This document shows, piece after piece, positions 37,983 to 46,979 of a stretch of DNA of 64,000 nucleotides. This DNA comes from Pseudonocardia alaniniphila (GTDB lineage: Bacteria > Actinomycetota > Actinomycetes > Mycobacteriales > Pseudonocardiaceae). The DNA lies in contig NZ_JAKXMK010000011.1 in NCBI RefSeq assembly GCF_022524485.1, positions 62,001 to 126,000 on the forward strand, read 5' to 3'. Numbering within the stretch: the stretch's first letter is position 1; each line of letters starts with the position of its first letter. The position numbers and the translations under genes are program-made. The notes beneath the pieces were generated by a model. The model had not been told where the DNA came from. It searched no databases and saw only the letters and a program-made list of their open reading frames with translations.

Positions 37983-38280
37983 GAGCACTCCCCCGTCGCC
38001 GGCCCGCGCGGTCAATGTTGATCACCAACCGCGGGCAACTTAACGAGGGTGCTCTGCGTGAGATACCCCGGGTTGCCGGGAATGGCGGGGTGGGAACACG
38101 GATTCGCTTCCGGCCGTTGTACCAGCACGTACCCAAGTGGGGCGTACCGATCGACGTCGACGACGCGGCTTGAGCTCAGGACCGCTATCCTGGCGGACTC
38201 AGGGCCGGTCAGTGTGCTGCGCCGGGTCTCCGTCGGAGAAACTCGCCAGGGAGGGTGAAGGCCGCCACGGCCGAAGCTGC
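37983..38280. promoter_or_regulatory. 298-bp divergent promoter region between protease gene and ftsH
   Basis: The longest gap in the window. It must hold the promoters for the protease gene and for the long ftsH-fol-pan run. A TATCCT hexamer at 38186-38191 could be the -10 box for ftsH, but no matching -35 box stands at the proper distance. A GGGAGGG about 27 bases before the ftsH ATG is too far to be its ribosome site. No convincing gene is present. Confidence 0.4.
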
Positions 38281-40686
38281 ATGGACCGCAAGCGCCTGCT
38301 CCGCAACCCGCTGATCTGGATCCTCGCCGCGATCCTGGTCTATTTCACGTTCAGCGTGCTCTTCGACGACACCCGCGGCTACACCCAGGTGCCCACGTCC
38401 GTCGCGCTCAGCCAGATAAACAGCGGCAACGTCAAGGACGCGCTGATCGAGGACAACGAGCAGCAGCTCCGTCTCACCCTGAACCAGCCGGTCAACGGCG
38501 GCACGCAGGTCATCACCCAGTACCCGGCTCAGACCAGCGGTTCCATCGTCCAGGCGCTGGAGGCGGCTTCCAACAAGCCGTCGTTCAACACGGTCGTGCG
38601 CCAGGAGTCGTTCCTGACCACGATCCTGATCTACCTCATCCCGCTCGGCCTGGTGCTGCTCATCCTCTTCTGGATGATGAACAACGCCCAGGGCGGCGGC
38701 AACCGGGTGATGTCGTTCGGCAAGTCGAAGGCCAAGCAGCTCAACAAGGACATGCCGAAGACCACCTTCGGTGACGTCGCGGGCGCCGACGAGGCCGTCG
38801 AGGAGCTCCACGAGATCAAGGACTTCCTGCAGAACCCGGCCCGCTACCAGGCTCTCGGCGCGAAGATCCCCAAGGGCGTGTTGCTGTACGGCCCGCCCGG
38901 CACCGGTAAGACGCTGCTCGCGCGTGCGGTCGCGGGCGAGGCGGGCGTGCCGTTCTACACGATCTCCGGGTCCGACTTCGTCGAGATGTTCGTCGGTGTC
39001 GGTGCCTCCCGTGTGCGCGACCTGTTCGAGCAGGCCAAGCAGAACTCGCCCTGCATCATCTTCGTCGACGAGATCGACGCGGTCGGCCGCCAGCGCGGCG
39101 CAGGCCTCGGGGGCGGCCACGACGAGCGTGAGCAGACGCTCAACCAGTTGCTCGTCGAGATGGACGGGTTCGACGCCCGTGGCGGCATCATCCTGATCGC
39201 GGCCACCAACCGCCCCGACATCCTCGACCCCGCGCTGCTGCGCCCTGGTCGTTTCGACCGGCAGATCCCGGTGGGTGCCCCCGACCTCGCGGGCCGGCGC
39301 GCGATCCTGGCCGTGCACTCCAAGGGCAAGCCGTTCGCCAACGACGTCGACTTCGAGGGCCTGGCCAAGCGCACGGTCGGCATGTCCGGCGCCGACCTCG
39401 CCAATGTCATCAACGAGGCCGCCCTGCTCACCGCGCGGGAGAACGGCACGCTGATCACCGGCGCCGCTCTGGAGGAGTCCGTCGATCGCGTCGTCGGCGG
39501 TCCGCGGCGCAAGAGCAAGATCATCTCCGAGCAGGAGAAGAAGATCACCGCCTACCACGAGGGCGGCCACGCACTCGCGGCGTGGGCGATGCCGGACCTC
39601 GAGCCGGTCTACAAGCTCACGATCCTGCCGCGCGGGCGCACCGGCGGCCACGCCCTCGTCGTCCCCGAGGACGACAAGGGCCTGATGACCAGGTCGGAGA
39701 TGATCGGCCGGCTGGTGTTCGCGATGGGTGGCCGCTCGGCGGAGGAGCTCGTGTTCCACGAGCCCACCACCGGCGCCTCCTCCGACATCGACCAGGCCAC
39801 CAAGATCGCCAAGGCGATGGTCACCGAGTACGGCATGAGCGCGCGCCTGGGCGCCGTCCGCTATGGCCGCGACCAGGGCGACCCGTTCCTCGGCCGCTCG
39901 ATGGGCAACCAGGCCGACTACTCGCTCGAGGTCGCCCACGAGATCGACGAGGAGGTGCGCGCGCTCATCGAGGCCGCGCACACCGAGGCGTGGGAGATCC
40001 TCAACACCTACCGGGACGTCCTGGACGACCTGGTGCTGGAGCTCCTGGAGAAGGAGACGCTCAACCGCAGGGACCTGGAGCGGATCTTCGACAGGGTCGA
40101 GAAGCGGCCGCGGATCACCGCGTTCAACGACTTCGGCGGACGCACCCCGTCCGACAAGCCGCCGATCCAGACGCCGGCCGAGCGGGCGAGGGAGCGCGGC
40201 GAGCCATGGCCGCCGCACACCGAGCCGGTGCGCCAGCCGGCCCCGGTCGGGTCCTACCCGGGTGGCGGTGGCCACCCGGTGCCCACGCCGGGTCCCAACG
40301 GAGGCCCGGTACCCGCTCCCGCGCCCGGCCCGCCCGGTGGCTATCCCGGGCAGCCGCCGCTCCCGGCAGCGGCCCCCGGTGGGTACGGGCAGCCCTCTGC
40401 TCCGCAGCAGGGATGGGGTTCCGGGCAGCAGCCCAACCCCGGGCCGCCCGGTCCGGGCCAGCCCAACTCCGTGCAGCCCAACTACGGCGCTCCGGCCGAC
40501 TGGCGTCCGGCCACCACCCCGCACGGCCAGCCGTGGCCCCCGGCGGGGCAGTGGCAGCAGCCGCAGTGGCCGCAGCAGAGCGCCCCGCCCGCCGCCGCAG
40601 GCAACGGCCACGGCGACGCGCCCGCACCACCCCCTGAGCCACCGCGCGAGAACGGCAAGGGTCCGGACGAGGACGGGTCACGCTGA
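38281..40686 (+). CDS. ftsH: ATP-dependent membrane zinc metalloprotease FtsH
   Basis: A protein of 801 residues. Two membrane helices (about 11-28 and 113-133) flank a short periplasmic domain. The AAA module has Walker A GPPGTGKT (204-211), Walker [10 protein letters not shown], and the second region of homology [20 protein letters not shown]. The zinc site is HEGGH (426-430), with the distant aspartate in [10 protein letters not shown]. Beyond about residue 645 the protein turns into a 150-residue tail rich in Pro, Gly and Gln, probably disordered and longer than in most homologues. FtsH degrades membrane and regulatory proteins. It leads the folate gene cluster as in M. tuberculosis. Confidence 0.96.
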   Translation: MDRKRLLRNPLIWILAAILVYFTFSVLFDDTRGYTQVPTSVALSQINSGNVKDALIEDNEQQLRLTLNQPVNGGTQVITQYPAQTSGSIVQALEAASNKPSFNTVVRQESFLTTILIYLIPLGLVLLILFWMMNNAQGGGNRVMSFGKSKAKQLNKDMPKTTFGDVAGADEAVEELHEIKDFLQNPARYQALGAKIPKGVLLYGPPGTGKTLLARAVAGEAGVPFYTISGSDFVEMFVGVGASRVRDLFEQAKQNSPCIIFVDEIDAVGRQRGAGLGGGHDEREQTLNQLLVEMDGFDARGGIILIAATNRPDILDPALLRPGRFDRQIPVGAPDLAGRRAILAVHSKGKPFANDVDFEGLAKRTVGMSGADLANVINEAALLTARENGTLITGAALEESVDRVVGGPRRKSKIISEQEKKITAYHEGGHALAAWAMPDLEPVYKLTILPRGRTGGHALVVPEDDKGLMTRSEMIGRLVFAMGGRSAEELVFHEPTTGASSDIDQATKIAKAMVTEYGMSARLGAVRYGRDQGDPFLGRSMGNQADYSLEVAHEIDEEVRALIEAAHTEAWEILNTYRDVLDDLVLELLEKETLNRRDLERIFDRVEKRPRITAFNDFGGRTPSDKPPIQTPAERARERGEPWPPHTEPVRQPAPVGSYPGGGGHPVPTPGPNGGPVPAPAPGPPGGYPGQPPLPAAAPGGYGQPSAPQQGWGSGQQPNPGPPGPGQPNSVQPNYGAPADWRPATTPHGQPWPPAGQWQQPQWPQQSAPPAAAGNGHGDAPAPPPEPPRENGKGPDEDGSR

Positions 40687-40763
40687 GCTGGGAGGCGTTG
40701 GGCGACACCGGGGCATCCGCAGCTGAAACCTTCGACAGAGCAGCATCGAACGGAAGACCGACG

Positions 40764-41327
40764 ATGGACCGCGCGCGTGCCGAGGCAGCCGTACGCGAGC
40801 TGCTGATCGCGATCGGCGAAGACCCCGACCGCGACGGGCTCCGCGACACGCCGGCCCGCGTCGCCAGGTCCTACGAAGAGATGTTCGCAGGCCTCTACTC
40901 CGATCCGGATGCCGTGCTGGAGAGGACCTTCGACGAGCATCACCAGGAGCTGATCCTGGTCAAGGACATCCCGATGTTCAGCACCTGTGAGCATCATCTG
41001 GTTCCCTTCCACGGGATGGCACACGTCGGCTACATCCCGAACGTCGACGGACGGGTCACCGGCCTGTCCAAGATCGCCCGGCTGGTCGACCTCTACGCGC
41101 GGCGCCCCCAGGTGCAGGAACGGCTCACCGGGCAGGTCGCCGACGCGCTGGTGCGCAAGCTGTCGCCGCGCGGCGTGATCGTCGTGATCGAGGCGGAGCA
41201 TCTCTGCATGGGCATGCGCGGGGTCCGGAAGCCGGGTTCGCGCACCACCACCTCGGCGGTGCGGGGGATGTTCCAGTCCTCGTCCACATCGCGCGCCGAG
41301 GCGCTGGCGCTGATCAGGAGCGGGTGA
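40764..41327 (+). CDS. folE: GTP cyclohydrolase I
   Basis: A protein of 187 residues. The zinc and substrate residues are in [14 protein letters not shown] and [17 protein letters not shown]. It makes dihydroneopterin triphosphate from GTP, the first folate step. The ATG at 40764 ([13 protein letters not shown]) has GGAAG seven bases upstream. A TTG at 40698 would add 22 residues and cannot be excluded, as the mycobacterial protein has a similarly long N-terminus. Its stop overlaps the folP start by GTGA. Confidence 0.95.
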   Translation: MDRARAEAAVRELLIAIGEDPDRDGLRDTPARVARSYEEMFAGLYSDPDAVLERTFDEHHQELILVKDIPMFSTCEHHLVPFHGMAHVGYIPNVDGRVTGLSKIARLVDLYARRPQVQERLTGQVADALVRKLSPRGVIVVIEAEHLCMGMRGVRKPGSRTTTSAVRGMFQSSSTSRAEALALIRSG

Positions 41328-42217
41328 GGCGGGTGATTGCCCGCACGGACCCGCCCGGACTGCCCCGGCCCGGGCGGTGCGTGGTGATAGGTGTCCTCAA
41401 CGTCACGCCCGACTCGTTCTCCGACGGGGGCCGCTACCTCGACCGCGACCACGCGGTGGCCCACGGCGTCGAGATGCACGAGGCGGGCGCCGATCTCGTC
41501 GACGTGGGTGGTGAGTCCACGCGCCCCGGCGCGCAGCGCGTCGAGGCCGATGTCGAGAAGGCTCGCGTCCTGCCGGTGATCCGGGATCTGGTGGCCGAGG
41601 GCGTGCGGGTCAGCATCGACACCACGCGGGCCGCGGTCGCCGAGGCGGCCGTCGAGGCCGGCGCGCAGGTGGTCAACGACGTCTCCGGCGGGCTCGCCGA
41701 CCCCACGATGGCAGCCACGGTCGCACAGGCCCGAGTCCCCTTGATCCTGATGCACTGGCGGGGCCCGAGCGACCGGATGAACTCCCTCGCCACCTACGAG
41801 GACGTGGTCGCCGAGGTACGTGCCGAGCTGGTGGCCAGGGTGGATGCCGCAGTGCTCGCCGGTGTCGAGCCGTCGTGCCTGGTGCTCGACCCCGGTCTCG
41901 GCTTCGCGAAGACCGCCGCGCACAACTGGGCGTTGCTGCGCAGGCTCGACGTGCTGACCGACCTCGGGTTCCCGGTGCTGGTGGGCGCGTCCCGCAAACG
42001 CTTCCTCGGCCAGTTGCTCGCCGGCGCCGACGGCACGCTGCGGCCGGCCCGGGAACGGGACGTGGCCACGGCGGCGGTCAGCGCGCTGGCGGCCTCGAAC
42101 GGCGCGTGGGGGGTCCGCGTGCACGACGTGCACGACACGCTCGACGCGGTCGCGGTGGCCGAGGCGTGGCAGCTGGGACGATCTCCGGCGCGAGCAGCCC
42201 CACAGGACAGCTCATGA
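41324..42217 (+). CDS. folP: Dihydropteroate synthase
   Basis: A protein of 297 residues with both dihydropteroate synthase signatures: [15 protein letters not shown] and [15 protein letters not shown]; further [14 protein letters not shown] and [11 protein letters not shown] are conserved. It condenses p-aminobenzoate with the pterin pyrophosphate and is the sulfonamide target. The GTG start overlaps the folE stop. Its own stop is overlapped by the ATG of a 45-codon mini-ORF (ATGA), not directly by folB, which is unusual in this otherwise tightly overlapped cluster. Confidence 0.95.
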   Translation: MRRVIARTDPPGLPRPGRCVVIGVLNVTPDSFSDGGRYLDRDHAVAHGVEMHEAGADLVDVGGESTRPGAQRVEADVEKARVLPVIRDLVAEGVRVSIDTTRAAVAEAAVEAGAQVVNDVSGGLADPTMAATVAQARVPLILMHWRGPSDRMNSLATYEDVVAEVRAELVARVDAAVLAGVEPSCLVLDPGLGFAKTAAHNWALLRRLDVLTDLGFPVLVGASRKRFLGQLLAGADGTLRPARERDVATAAVSALAASNGAWGVRVHDVHDTLDAVAVAEAWQLGRSPARAAPQDSS

Positions 42218-42351
42218 ACGAGCGTGCGAGTGAATCATCGGCACAGCGCGGGCGTGCGAGTGGATCATCGGCACAGCGCGGGCGTGCGAGCGAATCACCG
42301 ACGCACCGCTCGTGTGAAACGCCGGGCGAAGGTAGCGAGGGCGTGCGATGA
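42214..42351 (+). CDS. Mini-ORF linker between folP and folB (ASES...SEGVR type)
   Basis: A 45-codon frame whose ATG overlaps the folP stop and whose TGA overlaps the folB ATG, both by ATGA. The peptide starts [12 protein letters not shown], repeats that block with small changes, and ends GEGSEGVR. It shares the ASES-x-x-QR opening and the SEGVR-stop ending with the 25-codon linker at 7323-7400, and the DNA is also alike. An AGGA lies ahead of its ATG, and the GAGGG in its SEG codons is placed to serve folB. It probably works as a coupling linker or is a repetitive element that preserves coupling. A functional peptide is not shown. Confidence 0.45.
   Translation: MNERASESSAQRGRASGSSAQRGRASESPTHRSCETPGEGSEGVR
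42223..42304 (+). repeat. 30-bp tandem repeat inside the folP-folB linker
   Basis: The unit CGTGCGAGTGAATCATCGGC, completed by ACAGCGCGGG, occurs at 42223-42252 and, with one changed base, at 42253-42282; a partial diverged third copy starts at 42283. The 30-base period keeps the reading frame open. The block TGCGAGYGAATCA is also found in the pxpB-pxpC linker on the minus strand. Confidence 0.85.
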
Positions 42352-42758
42352 GTGAGCAGCGTTCGATGAGCGACCGGATCGAGCTGCGTGGCCTGCGGGT
42401 CCGCGCGAACCACGGAGTGTTCGACCACGAGCGGCGTGACGGGCAGGACTTCGTCGTGGACGTCACGGTCTGGATCGACCTGGCTGCCGCCGTGGCGTCC
42501 GACGACCTCGCCGACACCCTCGACTACGGGGCGCTCGCCCAGCGGGTGGCCGGGATCGTCGGCGGGGAACCGCGCAACCTCATCGAGGCCGTGGCCGGGC
42601 GCGTCGCCGATGACGTCATGTCCGACGAGCGCGTGCAGGACGTCGAGGTCGTGCTGCACAAGCCGCAGGCCCCGATCCCGCTCGAGTTCGCCGACGTCGC
42701 CGTGGTCGCCCGGCGTTCCCGCCGCAGTGATCAGAAGTCCCGGATCATCCCAGCGTGA
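42348..42758 (+). CDS. folB: Dihydroneopterin aldolase
   Basis: A protein of 136 residues. The FolB core begins at [27 protein letters not shown] (cited only in part as LRVRANHG and FDHERR), with [12 protein letters not shown] and [13 protein letters not shown] following, and HKPQAPIP near the end. It converts dihydroneopterin to the hydroxymethyl pterin. The first ATG (42348) overlaps the upstream mini-ORF stop; a second in-frame ATG at 42366 begins the conserved core and is an alternative start. The stop overlaps the folK start by GTGA. Confidence 0.94.
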   Translation: MSEQRSMSDRIELRGLRVRANHGVFDHERRDGQDFVVDVTVWIDLAAAVASDDLADTLDYGALAQRVAGIVGGEPRNLIEAVAGRVADDVMSDERVQDVEVVLHKPQAPIPLEFADVAVVARRSRRSDQKSRIIPA

Positions 42759-43264
42759 GCCGCGCCGTGCTGTCACTCGGGTCCAACCTCGGCGACCGGT
42801 TCGCCCACCTGCGGGCGGCCGTCGACGGATTCGCGGACGTGCTCGTCGCGGCATCACCGGTGTACGAGACGGCGCCATGGGGTGGTGTGGAGCAGGACGA
42901 CTTCCTCAACGCCGTGATCGTCGTGGACGACCCCGGCGCCGACGCGTGGGACTGGCTGCGCCGAGGACAGGGTCTGGAGACGGCATCGGGCCGGGTCCGA
43001 GAGGTGCGCTGGGGTCCCCGGACGCTGGACGTCGACATCGTCACGGTGGAGGCGCCGGACGGTCCCGTACACAGCGACCATCCTGATCTGCTGCTCCCGC
43101 ATCCCGGCACGCCGGAGCGGGCCACCGTGCTCCGCCCGTGGCTCGACGTGGACGCGGACGCCGTGCTGCCCGGCCACGGCCCGGTGAAGGCGCTCCTCGC
43201 GGCCCTGGGGCCGGACGCAGAGGCCGGGATGCGGCGGCGTGACGACCTGGTGCTCGCGCCGTGA
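42755..43264 (+). CDS. folK: 2-amino-4-hydroxy-6-hydroxymethyldihydropteridine pyrophosphokinase
   Basis: A protein of 169 residues starting at GTG. HPPK motifs are clear: [11 protein letters not shown] at the start, [18 protein letters not shown], and [11 protein letters not shown] with the two metal-binding aspartates. It activates the hydroxymethyl pterin with ATP before FolP. It overlaps folB upstream and the DUF3180 gene downstream, each by four bases, consistent with a translationally coupled folate operon. Confidence 0.95.
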   Translation: MSRAVLSLGSNLGDRFAHLRAAVDGFADVLVAASPVYETAPWGGVEQDDFLNAVIVVDDPGADAWDWLRRGQGLETASGRVREVRWGPRTLDVDIVTVEAPDGPVHSDHPDLLLPHPGTPERATVLRPWLDVDADAVLPGHGPVKALLAALGPDAEAGMRRRDDLVLAP

Positions 43265-43725
43265 CCCTCACCCGCCCACGCCACCTGTTCGCCGTCGCGC
43301 TCGTGACGGCGCTGCTGGTGAACCTGCTCGTGCGGCTGACGTACAACTCGCTGCCGCCGCTCCCGCTTCCTGCCGGGGTCACGCTCGGCGTCCTCGGGGT
43401 GGCGGAAGCGCTGGTCGGCAGCGGTCTGCGGGCGCGGATCCGGCACCGTCGCCCCGGCACGCCGCCGGTCCAGCCGCTCACGGCGGCGAGGGCGGTGCTC
43501 GTGGCGAAGGCGTCGTCGCTCGCCGGCGCGATCATGGCGGGCGTGTGGGCAGGCCTGCTCGCCCACGTGCTGCCGCGCGCCGCGGACGTCACCGCCGCGG
43601 CCGCCGACTCGATCGCCGCCGGGGTGGGGCTGGCCTGCGCGCTCGTGCTGGTCGGAGGCGCTCTGTGGCTCGAATGGTGCTGCCGTACCCCCGATGACGA
43701 CTCCGGCGACGAGCCGGGTGAATAA
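43261..43725 (+). CDS. DUF3180 membrane protein
   Basis: A protein of 154 residues with four predicted membrane helices and a short acidic tail. It begins [15 protein letters not shown] and fits the DUF3180 family found next to folK throughout the actinobacteria (Rv3605c). No function is established. Its GTG start overlaps the folK stop, so it is probably made with the folate enzymes; a link to pterin handling is only suggested by that conserved position. Confidence 0.85.
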   Translation: MTLTRPRHLFAVALVTALLVNLLVRLTYNSLPPLPLPAGVTLGVLGVAEALVGSGLRARIRHRRPGTPPVQPLTAARAVLVAKASSLAGAIMAGVWAGLLAHVLPRAADVTAAAADSIAAGVGLACALVLVGGALWLEWCCRTPDDDSGDEPGE

Positions 43726-43766
43726 CGCGTGCACGGCCCGTAGCGGCCGCCCGTAGGCTCCCCCTC

Positions 43767-45044
43767 ATGGCCCAGGCCACGCAGATCATTCCCCTGCCCA
43801 CCTCGAAGCGACAGCGCCGTGGTGTGCTCGCGCCCGTACTCGGGTTGATAGCCCTCGCCGTCTGCGGGCTGGTCGTCATCGGCATGGTGGGCAGCAGCGT
43901 CGGCCCGGGGGGCGTCCTTGTCGGCGCATTGTGTGCATTGCTGCCGGTCGGCCCCGTCGTCGCGACGTTCCTGTGGGTAGACCGCTGGGAGCCGGAACCG
44001 GCGCGGATGCTGCTGATCGCGTTCCTGTGGGGGGCGTGTTTCGCCGCCCTCTCGGCGCTGCTGATCAACTCGAGCGCGGTGCTGGTCGCCGACGAGGTGC
44101 TCGGCCGCGGGAACGGCGACCTCTTCGGCACGGTCGCGATCGCTCCCGTGGTGGAGGAGGCGGTCAAGGGCTCGTTCCTCGTCGGCCTGCTGATCTTCCG
44201 CAGACGTGAGTTCGACGGGATCGTCGACGGGATCGTCTACGCCGGGCTGATCGGCGCGGGCTTCGCCTTCACCGAGAACATCCTCTACATCGGACGGGCG
44301 TTCGCCGAGGGCGCCGTGGTCGGGCAGGGCAGCGGCGTGGTCGCGGTGCTCCTGCTGCGCGGCGTGCTCTCACCGTTCGCCCACCCCCTGTTCACGGTCA
44401 TGACCGGGATCGGGGCCGGGATCGCGGCGCGCAGCCGCAGCGTGCGCATGGCACTCGTCACGGTGCCGCTCGGTTACCTGCTGGCGGTGATCTTGCACGC
44501 CCTCTGGAACGCGTCGGCCTCCCTTTTCGGCGGCACGGTCTTCTTCATGGTGTACGGCTTCATCATGGTGCCGCTGTTCCTGGCCGTGGCCGGCGTCGTG
44601 GTGTGGCAGCGCCGTCGCGAGCAGCGCATCGTGATCGAGCAGCTCCCGGGGTTCGCCCAGGCCGGGTGGATCGCACCGAGCGAGGTGCCGCTGCTCTCGA
44701 GCCTGGCCGGCAGGCGGGGGTGGCGAGCGGCTGTGCGGCGGGGTTCGGGCAGGCACGTGGAGAAGGCCGTCTCGCAGTACCAGTACGCGGTCACCGAGCT
44801 CGCGTTCCTCCGCGCGAAGATGGCGCGGGGATCGGTCGGGGACTCCGGGATGTACTGGCACGAGGAGGCGCTGGGCAAGCTCCGAAAGGCCCGGGCTCGT
44901 GCGGTAGGCCACCCCGAGGGACTGACGGTGGCCATGCGGCACCGTGGCCACCACAACTGGACGCCGCCGCCGCCCGGACCGCCGCCGACGGTGGCGATAC
45001 CTCCCGACGCCCCGCCCCAGAGCTGGCCGCCCCGGCGCCGCTGA
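43767..45044 (+). CDS. PrsW-family intramembrane metalloprotease
   Basis: A protein of 425 residues with about eight helices. The PrsW motifs are present: EEAVKG (VVEEAVKGSF), GAGFAFTENILY, and the later HALWNASA with HPLFT between them, supplying glutamates and histidines for the metal site. PrsW proteins cleave membrane anti-sigma factors in Bacillus; the target here is unknown. A cytoplasmic tail of about 140 residues ends in prolines. The corresponding mycobacterial position holds Rv3604c, also a membrane protein. Confidence 0.85.
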   Translation: MAQATQIIPLPTSKRQRRGVLAPVLGLIALAVCGLVVIGMVGSSVGPGGVLVGALCALLPVGPVVATFLWVDRWEPEPARMLLIAFLWGACFAALSALLINSSAVLVADEVLGRGNGDLFGTVAIAPVVEEAVKGSFLVGLLIFRRREFDGIVDGIVYAGLIGAGFAFTENILYIGRAFAEGAVVGQGSGVVAVLLLRGVLSPFAHPLFTVMTGIGAGIAARSRSVRMALVTVPLGYLLAVILHALWNASASLFGGTVFFMVYGFIMVPLFLAVAGVVVWQRRREQRIVIEQLPGFAQAGWIAPSEVPLLSSLAGRRGWRAAVRRGSGRHVEKAVSQYQYAVTELAFLRAKMARGSVGDSGMYWHEEALGKLRKARARAVGHPEGLTVAMRHRGHHNWTPPPPGPPPTVAIPPDAPPQSWPPRRR

Positions 45045-45201
45045 CCCGTCGTCGCAGGTCGGGCGGCACTCGCTCCGGTGAAGCCCGCCACGGCTCCGCT
45101 GCGGCGCAGCGCCGCCGCGTAACCTGTGGTCGCGCCGCCGACGTCGGCCGTGACTCTTCGTCCGGTGCCGGAGCGGTCCACCGGCCGAGCGAGGAGATGA
45201 G

Positions 45202-46095
45202 ATGAGTTCAGGCAGGCCCGCCCGGCTCGCCGTCGGGGTCGTCTCGGCCGGCCGCGTAGGCGCCGTCGTGGGGGCGGCGTGGGCCGCAGCAGGGCATCGG
45301 GTCGCCGCAGCGTCCGGAGTGTCACGCGATTCGGTCAAGCGTGCCGCGGCGCTGTTGCCCGGCGTACCGCTGCAGCCCCCGGACGAGGTGGTGACGGGCG
45401 CAGACCTCGCACTCCTCGCCGTGCCGGACGACGTGCTGCCCGGCCTGGTCCGCGGCCTGGCCGCCGCGGGCAGCTTCCGTCCCGGCCAGATCGTCGTGCA
45501 CACCTCCGGCGCTCACGGGATCGCCGTGCTGGCCCCTGCCGCGGAGCACGGCGTGCTGCCGCTGGCTCTGCATCCCGTGATGACGTTCACCGGCCGCACG
45601 GAGGACGTCGCCCGGCTCGCGGGCTGCAGCGTCGGGGTCACTGCCGCTGCAGGCGACGAGGCGGCCTGGAGTGTCGGCGAGGCACTCGTCGTCGAGATGG
45701 GGTCGGAGCCGGTACGCATCGCCGAGGAGGTCCGCCCGCTCTACCACGCGGCGCTGGCGCACGGTGCCAACCATCTCGTCACCCTCGTCCGCGACTGCGT
45801 CGACACCCTGGAGAACGCGGGCATCAGCCCCGCTGATCGCCTCATCGCCCCGCTGCTGTCGGCCGCCCTCGACAACTCGCTGCGGCACGGGGACCGAGCG
45901 CTGACGGGCCCCGTGGCCCGCGGTGACGTCGAGACGGTGCGCACGCACCTGCGCGAGCTGGCCGCTGTCGACCCCGATCTGGCCGCCACCTACCGCGTTC
46001 TGGCCGCCCGTACGGCGCGCCGGGCGGCGGCGGCGGGTTTGTTGTCCGAGTACGCCGAGAAGGACGTGCTCGCTCTTCTGGAAGGCTCCTCGTGA
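45202..46095 (+). CDS. Rossmann-fold DUF2520 oxidoreductase-like protein
   Basis: A protein of 297 residues. An N-terminal Rossmann-like domain ([22 protein letters not shown]) is followed by [14 protein letters not shown] and [10 protein letters not shown], then an all-helical DUF2520 domain. The general plan is that of NADP-dependent ketopantoate- or pyrroline-5-carboxylate-reductase-like enzymes. The start has GAGGAGATGAG upstream. The stop overlaps the panC GTG by GTGA. This conserved coupling to panC suggests, without proving, a role near pantothenate synthesis. Confidence 0.83.
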   Translation: MSSGRPARLAVGVVSAGRVGAVVGAAWAAAGHRVAAASGVSRDSVKRAAALLPGVPLQPPDEVVTGADLALLAVPDDVLPGLVRGLAAAGSFRPGQIVVHTSGAHGIAVLAPAAEHGVLPLALHPVMTFTGRTEDVARLAGCSVGVTAAAGDEAAWSVGEALVVEMGSEPVRIAEEVRPLYHAALAHGANHLVTLVRDCVDTLENAGISPADRLIAPLLSAALDNSLRHGDRALTGPVARGDVETVRTHLRELAAVDPDLAATYRVLAARTARRAAAAGLLSEYAEKDVLALLEGSS

Positions 46096-46967
46096 CGGTT
46101 CGTACGCAGGGCGGGTACGACGCCGGTCAGCTGACGGTGCACCGGTCGCCTGCCGAGATCGCTCCGGTCACCCGCGCGCTGCGGGCTGCCGGCCGCAAGG
46201 TGGTGCTCGTCCCGACGATGGGTGCCCTCCACGAGGGCCATCGCGAGCTCATCCGGCACGCGCGGCGCACACCCGGGGCCACCGTCACCGCTGTGTCGAT
46301 CTTCGTGAACCCCCTGCAGTTCGGCGCGGGCGAGGATCTCGGCCGCTACCCCAGGCCGCTCGAGGCCGATCTCGAGGTGTGCCGCGAGGAGGGCGTCGAG
46401 CTCGTCTTCCTGCCCGGTGCCGCCGACATGTACCCCGACGGCGCCGACACCACGATCGTGCCCGGCCGGCTCGGCAGCGAACTCGAGGGCGACGTCCGGC
46501 CCGGTCACTTCGGCGGGGTGCTCACCGTCGTCGCGAAGCTGTTCCACATCGTCGCCCCGGACGTCGCGTTCTTCGGCGAGAAGGACTACCAGCAGCTCGT
46601 GCTCGTCAAGAAGATGGTGCGCGACCTGAACTTCCCTGTGGCGGTGGTGGGCGTCCCCACGGTCCGTGAGCCCGACGGGCTCGCGCTCTCCAGCCGCAAC
46701 GCTTACCTCGCCCCGGACCAGCGGCCCCTGGCCGCCACGCTGCAGCGTGCGTTGTCCGCCGGTGCCGCGGTGTCGGCCCGGGGCCCGGAGGCCGTGCTGG
46801 ACGCCGCCCGTGCGGTGCTGGCCGAGGAGCCTGCACTCGAGGTGCAGTACCTCGAGCTGCGCGACCCCGACCTCGGCCCGGCTCCCGAGGCCGGTCGGGC
46901 TCGGCTGCTGGTCGCGGCCCGGCTGGGGAGCACGCGGCTCATCGACAACGTCTCCGTACAGCTGTAG
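46092..46967 (+). CDS. panC: Pantothenate synthetase (pantoate-beta-alanine ligase)
   Basis: A protein of 291 residues. Signature segments are [11 protein letters not shown] (ATP-binding HxGH type), [21 protein letters not shown] and [10 protein letters not shown]. It joins pantoate and beta-alanine with ATP to form pantothenate. GTG start, coupled to the DUF2520 gene upstream. In mycobacteria panD, which supplies beta-alanine, follows panC; here coaX follows directly after 12 bases. Confidence 0.95.
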   Translation: MTVRTQGGYDAGQLTVHRSPAEIAPVTRALRAAGRKVVLVPTMGALHEGHRELIRHARRTPGATVTAVSIFVNPLQFGAGEDLGRYPRPLEADLEVCREEGVELVFLPGAADMYPDGADTTIVPGRLGSELEGDVRPGHFGGVLTVVAKLFHIVAPDVAFFGEKDYQQLVLVKKMVRDLNFPVAVVGVPTVREPDGLALSSRNAYLAPDQRPLAATLQRALSAGAAVSARGPEAVLDAARAVLAEEPALEVQYLELRDPDLGPAPEAGRARLLVAARLGSTRLIDNVSVQL

Positions 46968-46979
46968 GAGGACGGTGTC

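Noticed and set aside
38250..38280. A GTG start just upstream of ftsH behind GGGAGGG
   Set aside because: It is out of frame with ftsH and opens no useful frame.
38209..40611. Long minus-strand open frame opposite ftsH
   Set aside because: Antisense shadow; no conserved residues and it ends within the low-complexity FtsH tail.
41875..42213. Upstream extension of the folP-folB mini-ORF into folP
   Set aside because: This part is the out-of-frame shadow of folP; only the section from the ATG at 42214 has the overlap and repeat features.
42223..42304. CRISPR-like array
   Set aside because: The repeats are directly adjacent with no spacers, only two and a half units long and in a coding-like frame.
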